A program made the translations under genes and the position numbers. A model generated the notes under the pieces. That model ran no database searches. It saw only the letters and a program-made list of their open reading frames with translations, and had not been told where the DNA came from. Below are positions 10,866 to 23,516 of a stretch of DNA of 64,000 nt, in pieces. The stretch is from Phytophthora quininea (Eukaryota; Oomycota; Peronosporomycetes; Peronosporales; Peronosporaceae), in assembly GCA_011947345.1 (NCBI GenBank), contig JAAVTG010000229.1, positions 124,001 to 188,000 on the forward strand, read 5' to 3'. How positions within the stretch are numbered: position 1 is the first letter of the stretch; each line of letters starts with the position of its first letter.

Positions 10866-11667
10866 ATGGACAGCAATTGTACACCCCATTCCGCAACACG
10901 GTCTTCACTCATCGCGAAGATGGTTTGTATTGAAGATGTCCTTCTGAATCGTGCAAGTAAAGTTTCTCATACTCCTGATTATTATTTTTATTTTTACAGA
11001 AATCACCGATGGTCGTGGTCCTGGAGCGCTCTTCCGCGAGGAATGGAACAGTCTGGCCGGAAATGCTCGTCGGTTCAAACCATTGACACTCTACCGGACC
11101 GAGAGGGACATCAACCCGACCAAAAGACAACAGTCCAGCAATTTTATGATTCTCACGAAATCAGTGACCTCGGCTCGCAGCTCAAATGGAAGGGCAATGC
11201 CGTGACAGCGCTGCAATCGCACGTACCCAGGTTTAAAGAGGATGCTGACACTAGACGCGGCCCCGGTTCATATTCCTCGGATCAAGTAAGTTTTTTTCTT
11301 TTCGAAATTGACTACATCCAAGCTTAAAACTCACCACTTTTCTCTGCTGCAGTACTCTGCTGCGTTCCCAACGCTTTTCAACAAAATAACTCCACACACA
11401 GTGCACCTCGAGAAAATCGAAGCCAAGCGTTCATTAGCCGCCACATTCGGCATTGTACCAGCTCCAACTGCACCGGATATGACTCGACGGGAACTCCCCA
11501 AACAACGCTTCAGGTCTTCTACGCTTGATTCCCCACTAGATGTGTCCCTCGGTAGTACTCGGCTTGCGCCGGCACTCACTCCGCGAAACGCGTATCAAAA
11601 CCCAACAAACCGGCAGTTTATCCTCGCCATGCGTCCGTCCGAAAGCGCGTCTAGCTCGAGAAACTGA
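10866..11667 (+). CDS. PG-rich repeat (STPG/SHIPPO-like) flagellar-type protein
   Basis: Three exons: 10866-10956, 11000-11285 and 11353-11667. The first intron is 43 nt (ends TTTTTACAG), the second 67 nt (GTAAGT...CTGCAG). The second intron is phase-consistent. Within exon 2 the frame implied by the first splice (…DGRGPGALFREEW…) hits a stop, while the frame that joins exon 3 (…RRGPGSYSSDQ…) opens about the run of T at 11142-11145. A single missing T there would join them. Two G-P-G motifs (GRGPGAL, RGPGSY) resemble sperm-tail PG-rich repeats of axonemal proteins, which fits the CFAP61 neighbour, but the repeat number is low. Assignment is tentative. It converges on the phosphatase gene with 78 bp between stops. 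Confidence 0.5.
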
Positions 11668-11745
11668 GACTAATGTCACTCCGATTTATTGTAGCATTGA
11701 GTTTTATCATCTTCCGCTTTCAAAGCATTGTGTAAACTGGAAGGG

Positions 11746-14700
11746 TTAACCGTCTTCGCCTGAGTTGTAGCAGACTTTGCAAACACGTACAACATCGTAA
11801 TAGCCAAAGTCTGGGAGGCTCATGCGGTGAGTTGTGCATCGACCGCAAAACACATAGCCACAGCAGCGGCAATGGTGTCGATTGCGAAGAAGCGTTTTGA
11901 ACTTCTTCTTGCATCGCTTGCAGCACGGGGCGTCTTCGTCACGTTCCCACACTGGCTGCGAGTTGAGGTAGTTACCTGCTGAGATCACTTTGTCCGTAGT
12001 TAACAACGGCGAACTACCAGGTGTGAAATTTAACGCTTCGCCGTCTTGAGAGGCAGCATCTCCGATCTCGGCACTCGTTCCTCCAGCGGATGCTGAAGTT
12101 GACTCAGAGCCTGGAGAAGATGAAGACGATGGCGACAGTATCTTGGGGAAAGATAAGCTTTCCCGATGATACAAGTCCCGCTCTGTCGAATCTTTTTCCA
12201 CTCGTGGGGGACAGTGTGTCCTTCTCATTACGCAGTGCTGATTCTGGGAGATTGTAGTTGTAGCAGCGGAATCTCCTCATCGTCTGCTTTGCACCATTTT
12301 CTTTGATGGCAACTTGGTGGTTCAATTTGGCAAGCTGTGATTCGAGGTGGCGAATATCACATTTGAGTTCCTCTCGGCGAGACGGCGAGCTCGCACAAGT
12401 ATTGCGTCGACCTTCGCTAACACGCACCGGATTCGGTAGTGTAGCCGACCCTACATCCAGCGTCTCATCGACCTCTTTTTCGTGGGACCCACCTTTCATC
12501 TGCGCAACAACGTTGATAATCGTGTTCTTCAAACTATTGCTGCGAGATCGACTCGTGATCGACTTGCGTCGTCGTCCAGAGTTTGGCTGCGACATCGGAG
12601 GTGGAGGTGCTGCTGTCGCTGATGTTCCGTTCGCAGACGAAGGAGCAGACGCAGCCTCTACGTTAGCGCGCTGCAACATTTGCGCCATTGTGATGTGCTC
12701 GTGAGGTGGAGAAGTATTTGCCTTTGCGGCAGCACCTGCTGTGCCCATAGCTACAATACTGGCCAAGTCGTGGAAATCCAACGACGCAGCTGTAGTGCGC
12801 TTACCGTTACCACAGCGAAGGCCATCATTAGAGCTTGAGAAGAGACGCTTTCGCTCTTTATCTAGGTTTCTCGATGGTGTGCCAGGGTCATCTGGGTATT
12901 TCAAGTTCATGCTTCGTGATAGCTTTGCAATGTCAGATCGAAGCTGGCCGGCACGTAGTTCGAGGTGTTGGTCGCTGGACAACGCGGCATACAGTCGTGA
13001 CAATTCTGTCTCTTGCTGCCGAATTAGTTGCAGCATTTCAAATTCTCGCTGCTGCAGCCGCATGTGGCCGATGGCTTTTTGGTACTGACTGACCCAGAGT
13101 TGCATTACTCGAACGCGGCATACAGGCATCATCGGCTCCATGCTTGGCCCGCCACCGCTGGTAGCGCTCGCCACTCGGATCTCTCCCTGCAAACAGAGGG
13201 TTAAGATATTGGTCGGTGGTAGCTCGAATTACGTCCCAAACGCTAACACTCGCGATATTTGACAAGAACAAGCGGCGCTCGCATTCCGAGTTCTTCTGGA
13301 AGGTTCCGTACCATGACGAATAGACAGCCTCCGCTACGGAGGCAAGTAGCAACTCGTTGAACTGGAAATGGGTTGGGAACTGCAATGTCAACTGGTAGAC
13401 TGCATCGATAAACTGCAAGAAGATTGGAGAAGATTGATCAGAGGTTGGATGGCCACACCGCTTCTGGAACATGTGCCCGAAAGAGCACCACTCCTTCTCG
13501 ATGAGGATGGCAAACCCTTCCAGCGTACGGAAATACGGGTCCAGCATGATTTGAGCTAGCGCGGAAAGTTGTGCGGTGCGGTCCCAGCCATCACTGCAGT
13601 GTACCAGCACCGCGTCACCGCGTTCGAGATGATTGGCCACCTCGGTCGCGCCTTGTAGAATGCTGCACACGTGCTCCAACCAGCGACTTTTCTGTACGGC
13701 ACCGAAGAAATTCGAGTCTTCGACTTCATAAAGTGCCTGCGCTAAGCCAGCGAGTGAACTTCGCACTACGTGAATGTTATCGATTCCCATGAACGTGATG
13801 GCAGCTGTGGGCACGCCATCCCGATCGTACTGTTTCACAGATTCATGCCCCTTACCTGCAAGAGCGTTGCTCTTGGCGTTGATTTCTGGTCGAGCGTCGA
13901 CAATGTGGAGAATACTATTTTTCTTCGGCATGGCTTGGGTTTTGGGTCGTCCAGCAGCTTGGTCGGCTGGGATTGCTGCATCTCTGATTGCCCAGATCAA
14001 CTTCTTGTCCTCCGGACTGGTGCTGCGCAGCACACCCGTATTGGGTTGACTGCTACGGCACAATGGCGCCCCTGTACGCGGATGAATCCACGTGAGCGCA
14101 GGAAACCGGCTTTTGCTTCGAAAACTAGCAGCAGCCTTAACGATGTCGTCGTTTAGGCATTCAGGAACCACCAGGAATGCTGGATACGTGGAGCAAAGTT
14201 GATACTTCTCGTTGAGGTCACATTGGCGCCACCGCGGGTGGCTTAACGCACCCTGCCGTCGATATTCGGCTTCGGGATCGTAGCGAATACGTCGTCTTGC
14301 TGCAAGCTGGAAATGTTGAGGCGGTTTTCTCATTGATATTGTTTGTGGCAAGGTGCTTGACTTCGCAACTGTGTCACTCATCTGCTGCATGAACTTGGGG
14401 CGCTCCATTGGCCCACCGCTGCCATTTAGGGTCATATCACCGACGCTCTCCTTTGTAAATGTGTGTTTCTGGTACTTGCTGTAATTTGCAGTGAGTGCTC
14501 GCGCCATGGCTGGCGGCATCGTCGCGCTGCCGTGCTTTGGAGCATATAGACGCAGGTCATCCTCCAGCTGTAGCTCATCCGCATCGGCAACAGTGTGGTT
14601 CCGATCTGAGGGCGAGCAAAAGCTGTTTTCGATGCGCAGCCAATCGATTTCACGGACAATATTGTGCAGCGTCTTGACGCGTTTAAGTTCCGCCTCGCGC

Positions 14701-15858
14701 GAGAAATCGCGCACTGAATCTCGTAGCCTGGAAATGGGAGAAAGCGTCACGTGGTAGTGTCCAGCATCCATATTGTCCAGAATCAACACTGTGATGACGT
14801 TGTTGTTGCTGCGCTTCTGCTGTTGGATCGACGCCTTTAAAATCTTACTCACGGGCAGCGTGTGTACGTCTTCATGCAGTAACCCTCTCACCCGTCGATA
14901 CGGCACAAACCAAATGCGGTAGTTCGTCAGCACCAGCGTCGCCAATACGCCTTGTTCGACTCGTTCACATGGAACGTCACTGTCACTTCCTCCACCATGT
15001 GAAGGAGCTTCTCGTGCCAAGGAAACAGCGTATCCTTCGGCGTTCCTGCTTGTAAAGCCGACAGTTCATCCTGTCTTACAGCAACATCCGGATGCCAACT
15101 TCTCGGTAAATGACAATAAGCCTGTTCGAATCTCGGGTTCTGGGGCAGAAACACTTCCTGGATGCTGGTCCCGTACGGTTGATTGGCCAGGTACTTGAGA
15201 TCTCTCTCTTCGTACTGTACACTGACCAATACTCTCCCCTGTGCAGCGACGCCCTTGACCAGTCTGCACCAGAAGAAGACTGGTTTGATATCCATCTTAT
15301 CCGCCTTGAATGGGAGGTCTGAGGACGCCACTGACGCTGCAGAGGCTCTGGTCTTGGTGTCTGTCTGTAGATACCCCCACTGGAGTTGAGCGACCGTGAG
15401 CGGCGCTGCATCTCGATGTGGGCATTGGACGTTTTCAGTAGTTTACTATCGCTGCCGTTCGAGTTGTATACTGCTTTAGCTGCGTCTAGTCGCTTCTGCT
15501 GGTGCTGGGCCACGAGCTCGCGCCACTCTGGGAAGGGTACACGCAGAGAGCCCAGCAGATCGTTGGTGGACAGGTCGTCCTTGTCCAGGATCTCCAGCTC
15601 CACATCCAGCGCGCCGGCATGCACCAGAGTGATGGTCACTTCAAAGTCCCAGCGCGGGTTGAGCGAGCGCTTGACGCGGGGCGACGTGGCCACTTCCTTG
15701 CCGTCGTACCAGACGCGCACGAACGGGTCGCTCTTGCCGTTGAGGTCGGCGGCGGCCAGCGCCTCGGCGCGGACGATCTGGAGACGCATCGGAGGACGGA
15801 CGGAGCACGGCGACGGCTCGAGTGCGCACTCGAAGGCGAAGTGATCGTTTTTGGACAA
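11746..15858 (-). CDS. Myotubularin-type phosphoinositide phosphatase with C2, GRAM and FYVE domains
   Basis: Predicted 3-phosphatase of PtdIns3P/PtdIns(3,5)P2 acting on endosomal membranes, about 1350 residues. Order: N-terminal C2 domain (RVWYDGKEVATSP, LEILDKDDLSTND; 15400-15800); GRAM-like domain (LVLTNYRIWF; ~14900-15010); catalytic domain with the signature HCSDGWDRT (~13590) and the NPLF motif (~13200); coiled coil (12900-13080); Ser-rich linker; C-terminal FYVE finger with RNRHHCRCCG (~11860). The Cys and Arg of the C-x5-R loop are intact, so it should be active. The frame changes four times: near 15350 (explained by a 44-56-nt intron), ~14953 (GG), ~13186 (GGG) and ~12150 (CCCC). The last three look like single-base homopolymer indels because conserved motifs continue straight across. 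The start at 15858 begins just before the C2 domain. Confidence 0.85.
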
Positions 15859-16237
15859 AAGGCAGGTATGCTTGTTAAAAGGACGTAAGGCTGTGACGGT
15901 TGCTGTCCGTTTCAGTATTAAGTGCCTCGATAAAGAATAACTACTGAACTTTCTGACGATCTGGCGTGCGGCTGTACGAGGGCTGGTAATAAATCCGCAC
16001 GAGGGTTCGCCGAGGGAAAATCGTCACGGCAATGCAGTCTTGTTGGTCGAGCCACACGCTGGTAGTGGCCCTGCTGGCCATTGGCATGAATCCATCCAGC
16101 AGCGCACTTCCGCCAAAGTAGCTTGTTATCGGAGACAAGGCTGATACCTCGAAAGGTCGCGATCATACAAACACCGAGCCAACCGTCGTTCGATTGCAAA
16201 ATGTATCCATTTCGCACGGTTACCACTTCAACTTCTT
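15859..16237 (-). other. Gap with an unassigned short reading frame
   Basis: Between the phosphatase start and the CFAP61 stop. On the minus strand a peptide-like frame ends at 15941 (containing IFPRRTLVRIYYQPSYS), and the segment upstream of it (VRNGYILQSNDGWLGV) is in another frame. Composition looks protein-like but I do not recognise a family. It may be a small broken gene or chance. Confidence 0.25.
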
Positions 16238-19200
16238 TTACTTGTGACGTGGTCCAGAGGCCGAGCCGCTCCTGGGCAGTAAGAACATGTTGAGCACGTC
16301 TCGGTTGGTGCCGAGGAACTCGAGCACTTGGCTCTCCACCAGCCTCCTCGTGGACGGCTCCAGCGCGCTGCCGCCTCGCCCGACGCGCTCCTGCGCCAGA
16401 GCCATCGCGCCTTTCGTGTCCCCGTCTCCCGCATGAACGCCGCGGCGTCGTCTGCAATGGCTCGCACGCCGTCGTCCTTGGCCAGGAGAGTGCGGAGCTT
16501 GGCCCGGAATGTCGGGAAGCGGTCGTGATACAAGGCGCTAGCCCACGGGTGGGCGAAGAACGCCACCCAGTCGTGCACTTTACCCGCCGTGAAGGTGGCC
16601 AGCGCACTGTTGAGATACGACTCGTGCAGGCCCACCAAGTTCTGCAAGTCACGTACAGGCACAGCAACGTCTCCGAGGTATTCCAGTCGATTGAGGATAC
16701 CCACGTCGTCAAAGAGCAGACACGTGTATCGAAATGGTCTTCCAGCTGCAGTTGCAGGACGGGAATGCCCACCGACATCCATCTCGTCTTCACCGCCAAT
16801 GAGACTGACGTCGTTGACTCGACTCGCAGTGTTGGTGGCCATCGCTTGCAATGCCAATGTGTTGGTGAGAGACGGGATGCTGATCTGCACGTAGTGCTTT
16901 CCGCCAAGCACGACAGCGCTGCGGACGACAGGCAGCTCCATTTCCGGCGGAGGCACCATCGCAGGTTTCCCAGACTGACTGTGGTTCTGGTTGATTGTTT
17001 CAGCAATCTCATTTTCTGCTAGCGGATCTAGTAGCTGCAGCAGAGACTTTGCCAGTAACTCTCCACCTTCACGACTGCTGTAGTTCTCGTGCAGTTTGGA
17101 CGCCATGAAGCGACGAGAGAATCGACACAAAGTCCCTGCTGCGAGTACGTGCGCGTCGGTCGTGCGCATTCGCCCATCGACTACCAATCGACCGTCATAC
17201 ACAAGCCCGCTCTCGTTTACGGCACGGAAGATGTCTGGGTCGGCGTCATTGTGCTGGCAACACAACAAATACTCACATGGAAGGAGCTCGTCTGCTGTGC
17301 CATCAGTTCCGTCCTCATCTCCAATGCCTCTCAACTCGAACTTCGATCCTCGTGCAGAAGTTGAGACCACACGAACACCAACCAGTTCATCATCGTTCTC
17401 AGGAGCTGTCTCGATCGCAACGATCTTCATCGCAGCATGCAGCGCGATGTTGTTGTTAGAGTACTGCTGCTCCATCTCGGCACGCACCACTGTGTCCTCG
17501 AACACTCCACCACCGCCGTCTTGCGATGGAGATATGTGGTGAATACGACAGCCATTGACTCCACGCCGAAGTAGCGCTTGGATCACTTGAAGGGCCAGCA
17601 ACGAGCTCCCATACACGATAATTGCGCCACCTGATTCTTGCTGGTCGCCATCCTCGCCACCGTGAGCTTGACTCATCGCTTGTTGCCATTCATTGTGGAA
17701 CTTTTGTGCCGCCGGTAGATCGCCGAGTACGATCATTCGCTTCGGAATGGCTGGAGGGTAATACGTTGCGTTTAACGCACCGCCGGCATTTCCTCTGATG
17801 TCTTCGTCCGCGAATCGTGGGAGACGTCCTAGCGACGTACAGGTGCCGTCTTGCAGCCCAGCAGTTAGTGCCAAATAATCATACGGAAGACACGATCCAT
17901 CGTGGAGAACCACAGCTTTCGCTTCACGATCGACTCGGACCATGCGACCCTCAATCACACGCACATGCGTTCGCAGACTTAGCTGTTCCAATTCCACGGC
18001 TGTGAACAAACTCTGTCGTGCAAAATCTGAAGCTCTAGGTAAGCCATCTGCATCATTTTCGCGATCGTTCATGGCTGCCACCGTGAGTCCGTGAGGAGAG
18101 ATGAGAGTCAGGTTGGTGAACCGTAGATATGGCGTAGTAAGCAACCGCGACAAACAGCTGAGCGCGGCGTCGGAAGCTCCGACCAGAACAACTCGCTGGT
18201 TTATCGTCACCTTCGGTTCTGATAGCAATCGTTTCGGCAGCACAAACAACGCGAAGGTAGCACACACTGCTTCTCGACGTACACGTTCTCGTTCATCTTT
18301 CGCGTCGTCATCAACCTCCTCTTCTCTGGTACCAGGCCGTGGCATTTTTCCGACATGGACTACACGTCTTGGGGGAGATAATACAAATTCCTGGAGCGCA
18401 ACACTGAAAGAAACGTGTGCAGATCGATCCGAAGCGTTGGAGTCGGTAGGAACTTGGTAAATAAGACACGTTTTGCGGAAGTGCCGCATCAGCTCAAGCA
18501 GCACGAAGCGTGAGCAAGCTGCGAAGTTCGGGTTCAAGACGAGGTGCCGCACAAAGGCCTGGTCTTTTGCTCGGTGGAATTCCATGCGAGCCACTCGGTC
18601 CATGTCAAAATGGTGGGGTAATAAGGTCGCAATTTCAGGCTGTCGCGCGAGAGCTGCCAAGCCTACAACTTGGCCGTTGGCTCGCACTACGAACGCAGCA
18701 TGTCTCGGCGAGTCTTCTAGATCAACGTCAGCTTCTTCATAGACAGCTGCAAGTTCCTGGTCCAGAGCTTGACGAGTTTGTCGATCAAGTCCAGCGACTA
18801 ACGGCGTCAACTCTGCGGCATCTTCGGACGGACTCCCACCAGTTGGTACCAATCGATGCACCACAAGTTGAACCGGTTGAAGAACACTGCGGCCGTCACT
18901 TGTTCTTGGACAGAAGAATGAAATCGCGTCGCGATGAAGCACGTAAAGCGCGTGTGTGAACGCGCTCTCTGGTCGTGCCGCTACAGGCGAGAAAAATGTC
19001 AAGCAAGACGGCTCGCGTGCCTGTGTTGGTAGCGTAAGCAGACAATAATCTCGAGTCGGGAATGAGGCGAACGCTGCCACCAGTAAATCCGCCGACGAAG
19101 CTCGTTCAAAGGCGTCGTCACCCACACAGAATAACGTGATGGCAAAGCAATTGTTACGAGCTTCAGCTTTTGTCAACGTTGCAAGACTCTGTGCTCCGGT

Positions 19201-21599
19201 GCGTTGTAACACTCGCGTTTCAGCTTCCATAACACGCTGGAATGAGGGAGCAACGAACGACTGAGCAATTACTGGGGCTGATTGCAAGCCATCAGCTCGG
19301 ATTACTTGGACTTTGGCTCCTTGCTCCCTCGACACGCTTCAAAAGTTGCCAGTACACCGTCGCTATGAGCATGAAATTGTTCCAATCGAGTGTAAAGTCT
19401 CCTCTGTGTCATCGCTTCGTTGGATAACACGCCCTGCTAGCTCTGGAGGTGGCGGGTTGAACTCAATGTGATATGTTTTACCAGTCTCGGGATCCACTCG
19501 ACGTCCGGCAATGCGGCGGATCACTTCTTCGTCAGGTACATCCAACACCAAAACACAATCCGGCGCTGCTGCACCGCCTTGAGCTGCTAATAGCGCCTCT
19601 GCTTGGGCTGCGGTTCGTGGGAAACCATCCAGTAACCATCCCCTATTTTCACAGTCTGGTTGTTTAATTCTTTCCAACACCACATTGACAATCAGTCCGT
19701 CAGGAACGAGCTGTCCTCCGTCCATGTAACCTTGCGCTTCCATCCCCAACGGAGACTTCTCTCGGATCGCTTGGCGTAAAATATCTCCCGTCGACAAATG
19801 AACGACGCCTAACAATGCCACGAGCTGTTCACATTGAGTGCCTTTGCCTCCAGCAGGCGGACCAGAGATGACCAACTTTGGAGGTGCCAACTCGCCGCGA
19901 TTTACCAGCATTCGTAATTTCTGCGCCGTCTTGACGGAGCGAGTCTGCTCGATAATTTGTTGGGCCACTACGTGCTTGGCTTGAAGGCCGTTGACAGTGA
20001 CGATTTTTGTAGCTACAGCTCCTGGAGTTGGCACAGTATTGAAGGCGGACAGGACCGAGCCGAGATGCTTGTGGAATGTTGAAAGCCGTGAGCGGATAGT
20101 CGCTTCTGTGTCATCACTTCGCTGTACAAGTCGAGCTAGAACCTCTTCGTCGTTTGGCGGCGGATTAAATTCCAGGTGATATGTCTTCCCTGTTTCAGGG
20201 TCTACACGCCGTCCGGCGATCCGGCGGACGACTTCATCGTCAGGAACTTCTAGCGCAATGACAGCGTCGGGACAGAACCCTGCTGCTAGAAGTGCTTGGG
20301 CTTGGGTCGCAGTACGAGGAAACCCATCGAGAAGCCAGCCTCGAGTCTCGCAGTCAGGCTGTGCTAGCCGTTCTAGAACGACATCCACAATCAATTCATC
20401 CGGCACCAGCTGTCCCGAATCCATGAAGTGTTGCGCTTGAATGCCCAAGGGCGATGCACATGCCACCGCAGCACGTAAAAGATCGCCGGTTGATAAATGA
20501 AGAAGGTTGAGAGCGTCGACAAGCAATTCGCATTGCGTTCCTTTGCCTCCAGCTGGCGGGCCTGCGATAACAAGTCTTGGTGGAGTAATTTTCCCAGCTT
20601 GTAGAACGGAGGCGTCACCTTTGGCCAGATCGTTCAGCGAGTCAAGCGCAAAATTCTCTTGCAGTGTAGAGACGTCCAATTGATCCGAGATCGCCACCAA
20701 ACCCACAGCTCGAGTTTGACCCGCATCAGCTTTGCCGCTCACTGGGTCCGGCGGGTTTGCAGTCTCCGCGATCAGACAAACATTGTGGTCGTCTTGGTCG
20801 TGGATAAGCTCGGCCAAGAAATACTCGCCGAAAGCTGAAGACACAGAGTCTGCTTGAGCTGCCAAAATCGGGTCTAGATCGTCGTGATCCTCCACTCTAG
20901 CACGACGGACATGCACCGGTGGGAAGAAGGCTGCCACCTTGGCTTGGTATACGGTGTACTGGCTAAATGTCTGCGAGTTTCTCGCGAATTGCTGCTCAAG
21001 TCGCTTCCACTCCAACTGAGCCGCTAGTGGTCCTTTCGGGGTCCTTGCGGTGAAGACCGAGTCGGTACTCGCTCGAAGAACTTGGCCAGTGCTGGCTCCG
21101 TCTCCGAAAGATCAACATCTTCTGGAAGTACCAACAGAACACAGCGTTTGTTGACTCGTGCCGTGAAAAGAGTATGTAGTAGGTGACGCAGCACTGGAGG
21201 TCGACTTGCTGCACCTGAAGCTGGTTGTCGTTGAGCAAAGTACGTCAGGAAGATGCAGGCTGGAATCTAGCCCACAACTTGAGTTAGTGATTGTCAGAAC
21301 GATTAACCAAGCAATCTTACCGGTGGCAATTCAAATTTGTTTTCAAGAAATGCTGGGTAGCAAGCGACCTCAGCCAATTCGCCCGGTGGAGTAGTGTCAA
21401 AAGAAGCGAATCCAAGAATTCGATCGGGCCGCGTTGGATCGGCAGCCGTCAACGCTAGGAAAGAAGTCTCGATCACTGCACCTAGTAAGGCTCGGCCGAA
21501 GTACGCTCTACGGGCATCTTTGGTGGGCGAATCCAGCTCCAACACGCCATTCTGGTCGCGGTCTGCACTACGACGGATGAGGTACAGCTCCTCCATTTG
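16238..21599 (-). CDS. CFAP61: CFAP61-like flagellar protein with two inserted adenylate kinase domains
   Basis: Large axonemal protein, about 1770 residues (the usual vertebrate form is near 1240). Exon 1 is 21321-21599 and the rest runs from 21266; the 54-nt intron has GTAAGA and a CACTAAC branch-like site. The N-terminal acetyltransferase-like region (GAVIETSFLALTA, then RRARVEDHDDLDPI and FGEYFLAELI) matches CFAP61. Then come two adenylate-kinase modules with P-loops GPPAGGKGTQ (~20540 and ~19850), the WLLDGFPRT motif and a LID region. The C-terminal part carries the NAD/FAD-binding-like fold of CFAP61 (VVLVGASDAALSCL; CEYLLCCQ). In flagella this family belongs to the calmodulin- and spoke-associated complex at the base of radial spokes. 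Frame changes near 21070, 19390, 19345 and 16420 (run of C) interrupt otherwise continuous homology. The correct C-terminus is in the frame ending at 16238 (…FLGTNRDVLNMFLLP…). Confidence 0.85.
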
Positions 21600-22159
21600 C
21601 AGATCTACTCGACGACTCCAGCGTAATGAAAGGTCGGTCGAGTCGAAGCGCCTTTTCAAAATGGCATCGAGGTGCTTTCCGTGATGACCACGAGACCAGT
21701 GGCATGGCATTCCCACGTAGATATCGATGTGAAGTAGATGATTGTCATTTTGTGTCACTTGCGTCTTCCCTGTGTTAATCGCGGTCGCTTTGCGCTTCGT
21801 GGGAATGAGGAACACGACACATTATCGCAAGTCGTCCTTGCTGCGCTGTCAAGCAACCATTGCTGCAGCGCACGTTCCTGGGCTTGAAACAATTGGTAGA
21901 ACTCACTCTTGTTACCGAGGTATTACATGGCGCAGCTGAAACGGGGGCAGGTAATAAGATCATTTGATTCCGCTGCAGCACAAAGTGGTTGGGCTGCGCC
22001 GTCGATGGCCGAACTCGATCTCCCATCCTGCAATGTCCTCGTCTGAACGGGCTGCATGGATCAGTGTCGCCTTTCCATCTCGGTGTGCCGCCCAGGATTC
22101 ACTTCCTAATCTGCGCTCCAGCCCCTCAAGCTACAAGGAATACGAAACAACGTGGAAGA

Positions 22160-22693
22160 ATGGCTAACGGCCAACTGGCAGGGCCCAAGAACACGCTGCG
22201 ACCAACTACGAACGACCAAGCGACGCTCAAGGACACAAAAGTGATCTCGGTTGTGGGGCTGCACGGGGTCAACCAGGCCGTTTCGATTGAGCTGCCGAGC
22301 GACCACTACATTGTCAGATATCTGGAGCAGATCATGTCCACGGCTTCATTCGTCGAGAGTCAACAAGTCCGAGCTCCTGAGCTCGCAGTTGCTGCGGACA
22401 ATACTGCGCCTTCAAGCTTCTTGCAGGACGTCGTTGATGCCTCATTCAGTCTTGATGGGGTGCGTCGTCGACAGTACCAATCCAACTATTATGGACATGA
22501 TCATCTGCATGCAGAATCGTATCGGAGCTACAGGAAGCGGTACGATGGAGCCAACGGCAGCAGTAGCTTTGTGCCGCATATGGAGAAGAGCGATGCTCGA
22601 CCAAGTTCCCCGGTTATTGTGGACGATGTTCAAGAATCGCTTCCACAGTCACCGCCTACGCTCTGTCGCCCAACCCAGTTTTACCGAGTTTGA
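22160..22693 (+). CDS. Zinc-less WRKY19-family relative, right copy (177 aa)
   Basis: Right-arm copy of the gene at 9405-9938, complete from the ATG at 22160 to a TGA at 22691. It has the same N-terminal module (VISVVGLHG, then VSIELPSDHYIVRYLEQIM) and no Cys/His repeats. About nine residue differences from the left copy, mostly in the first 40 residues and near residue 115. After the TGA the same frame stays open to 23149 with CKRC and LCRHC motifs, so the ancestral protein may have been about 330 residues. Function unknown. Confidence 0.65.
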   Translation: MANGQLAGPKNTLRPTTNDQATLKDTKVISVVGLHGVNQAVSIELPSDHYIVRYLEQIMSTASFVESQQVRAPELAVAADNTAPSSFLQDVVDASFSLDGVRRRQYQSNYYGHDHLHAESYRSYRKRYDGANGSSSFVPHMEKSDARPSSPVIVDDVQESLPQSPPTLCRPTQFYRV

Positions 22694-23149
22694 TGCAAAC
22701 GCTGCACAGCTGCAGTGGTGGCAAGCTGGGAGAATTTTACTCCCATTAAATGGTTCTCGCTTGGTTCGACGAGGAATAAAAACTCACCCGTCGACAGGGG
22801 CGTCCAGCCTAGTTGCAGGGATAGCTCGTCTTTCGATAGCCAATGCCTTTCTGGCCACCTAATTCTCTGTCGTCACTGCGAGCAGGCCGCCGCTAGCAAC
22901 GCAGATCCGATCGTTATGATTTCGTTCACTTCAAGCAATGGAGAAGACGTTGCAGCTAGTTTCCTGAATAAGACGGCCACCGCTGGGTCCGAGTTCGGTC
23001 CGGCGCCCAAGACAAATGTCTGTTCGGTTGGTCTGTCGTTGGAATGTTTTCGCTCATTGTGCTCGAAGCAGAAAATCTCGACCACTTTACTTGATGAAGC
23101 TCCAGCTCCAGTGCCAAATTGGAGGCACCAAAGGAAGCTGGCAAGCTGA
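22694..23149 (+). other. Open frame continuing past the TGA of the 177-aa gene
   Basis: In phase with the preceding gene and open for about 150 codons. It contains CKRC right after the stop and LCRHC further on, a spacing that could bind zinc, but no known domain was recognised. In the left arm the matching frame has an extra TGA. It is either a lost C-terminal part, a readthrough extension, or non-coding sequence. Confidence 0.3.
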
Positions 23150-23516
23150 GGCGGGGAGGCTGATCATCTCGTATGGCATGCACGGCTGTCGCTTTCGAGA
23201 ATATCTGCTTGATGGCGTCTATACATGAACTACCGGTAGAATAGTAGTCTGGAACTAACGACAAGACTGTCTGATGCACATTTCTCTCCTCGACAGAGTG
23301 CTTGAGTGCTTTGTCGGAGCACCTGGCTCAAGCCGCAGTCTCCAAAAGTTCCTGAGCATCAGGGCGATCGCATGACAAACCGACCAGCATACCCAAATAC
23401 CGCAACGCCACACGAAGGTCACCTCTCCCTTCAGGCGAACCACGACTCCGGTCGTGGCTCACTCTCCTTTTCACTTTCCAGTGCTCAAGTTCCACTACCA
23501 CCTCCACCTCACCGCA

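Noticed and set aside
12104..15020. Programmed ribosomal frameshifting in the myotubularin gene
   Set aside because: Shifts occur in both directions at ordinary short homopolymers and similar breaks appear in many unrelated genes here; sequence error is simpler.
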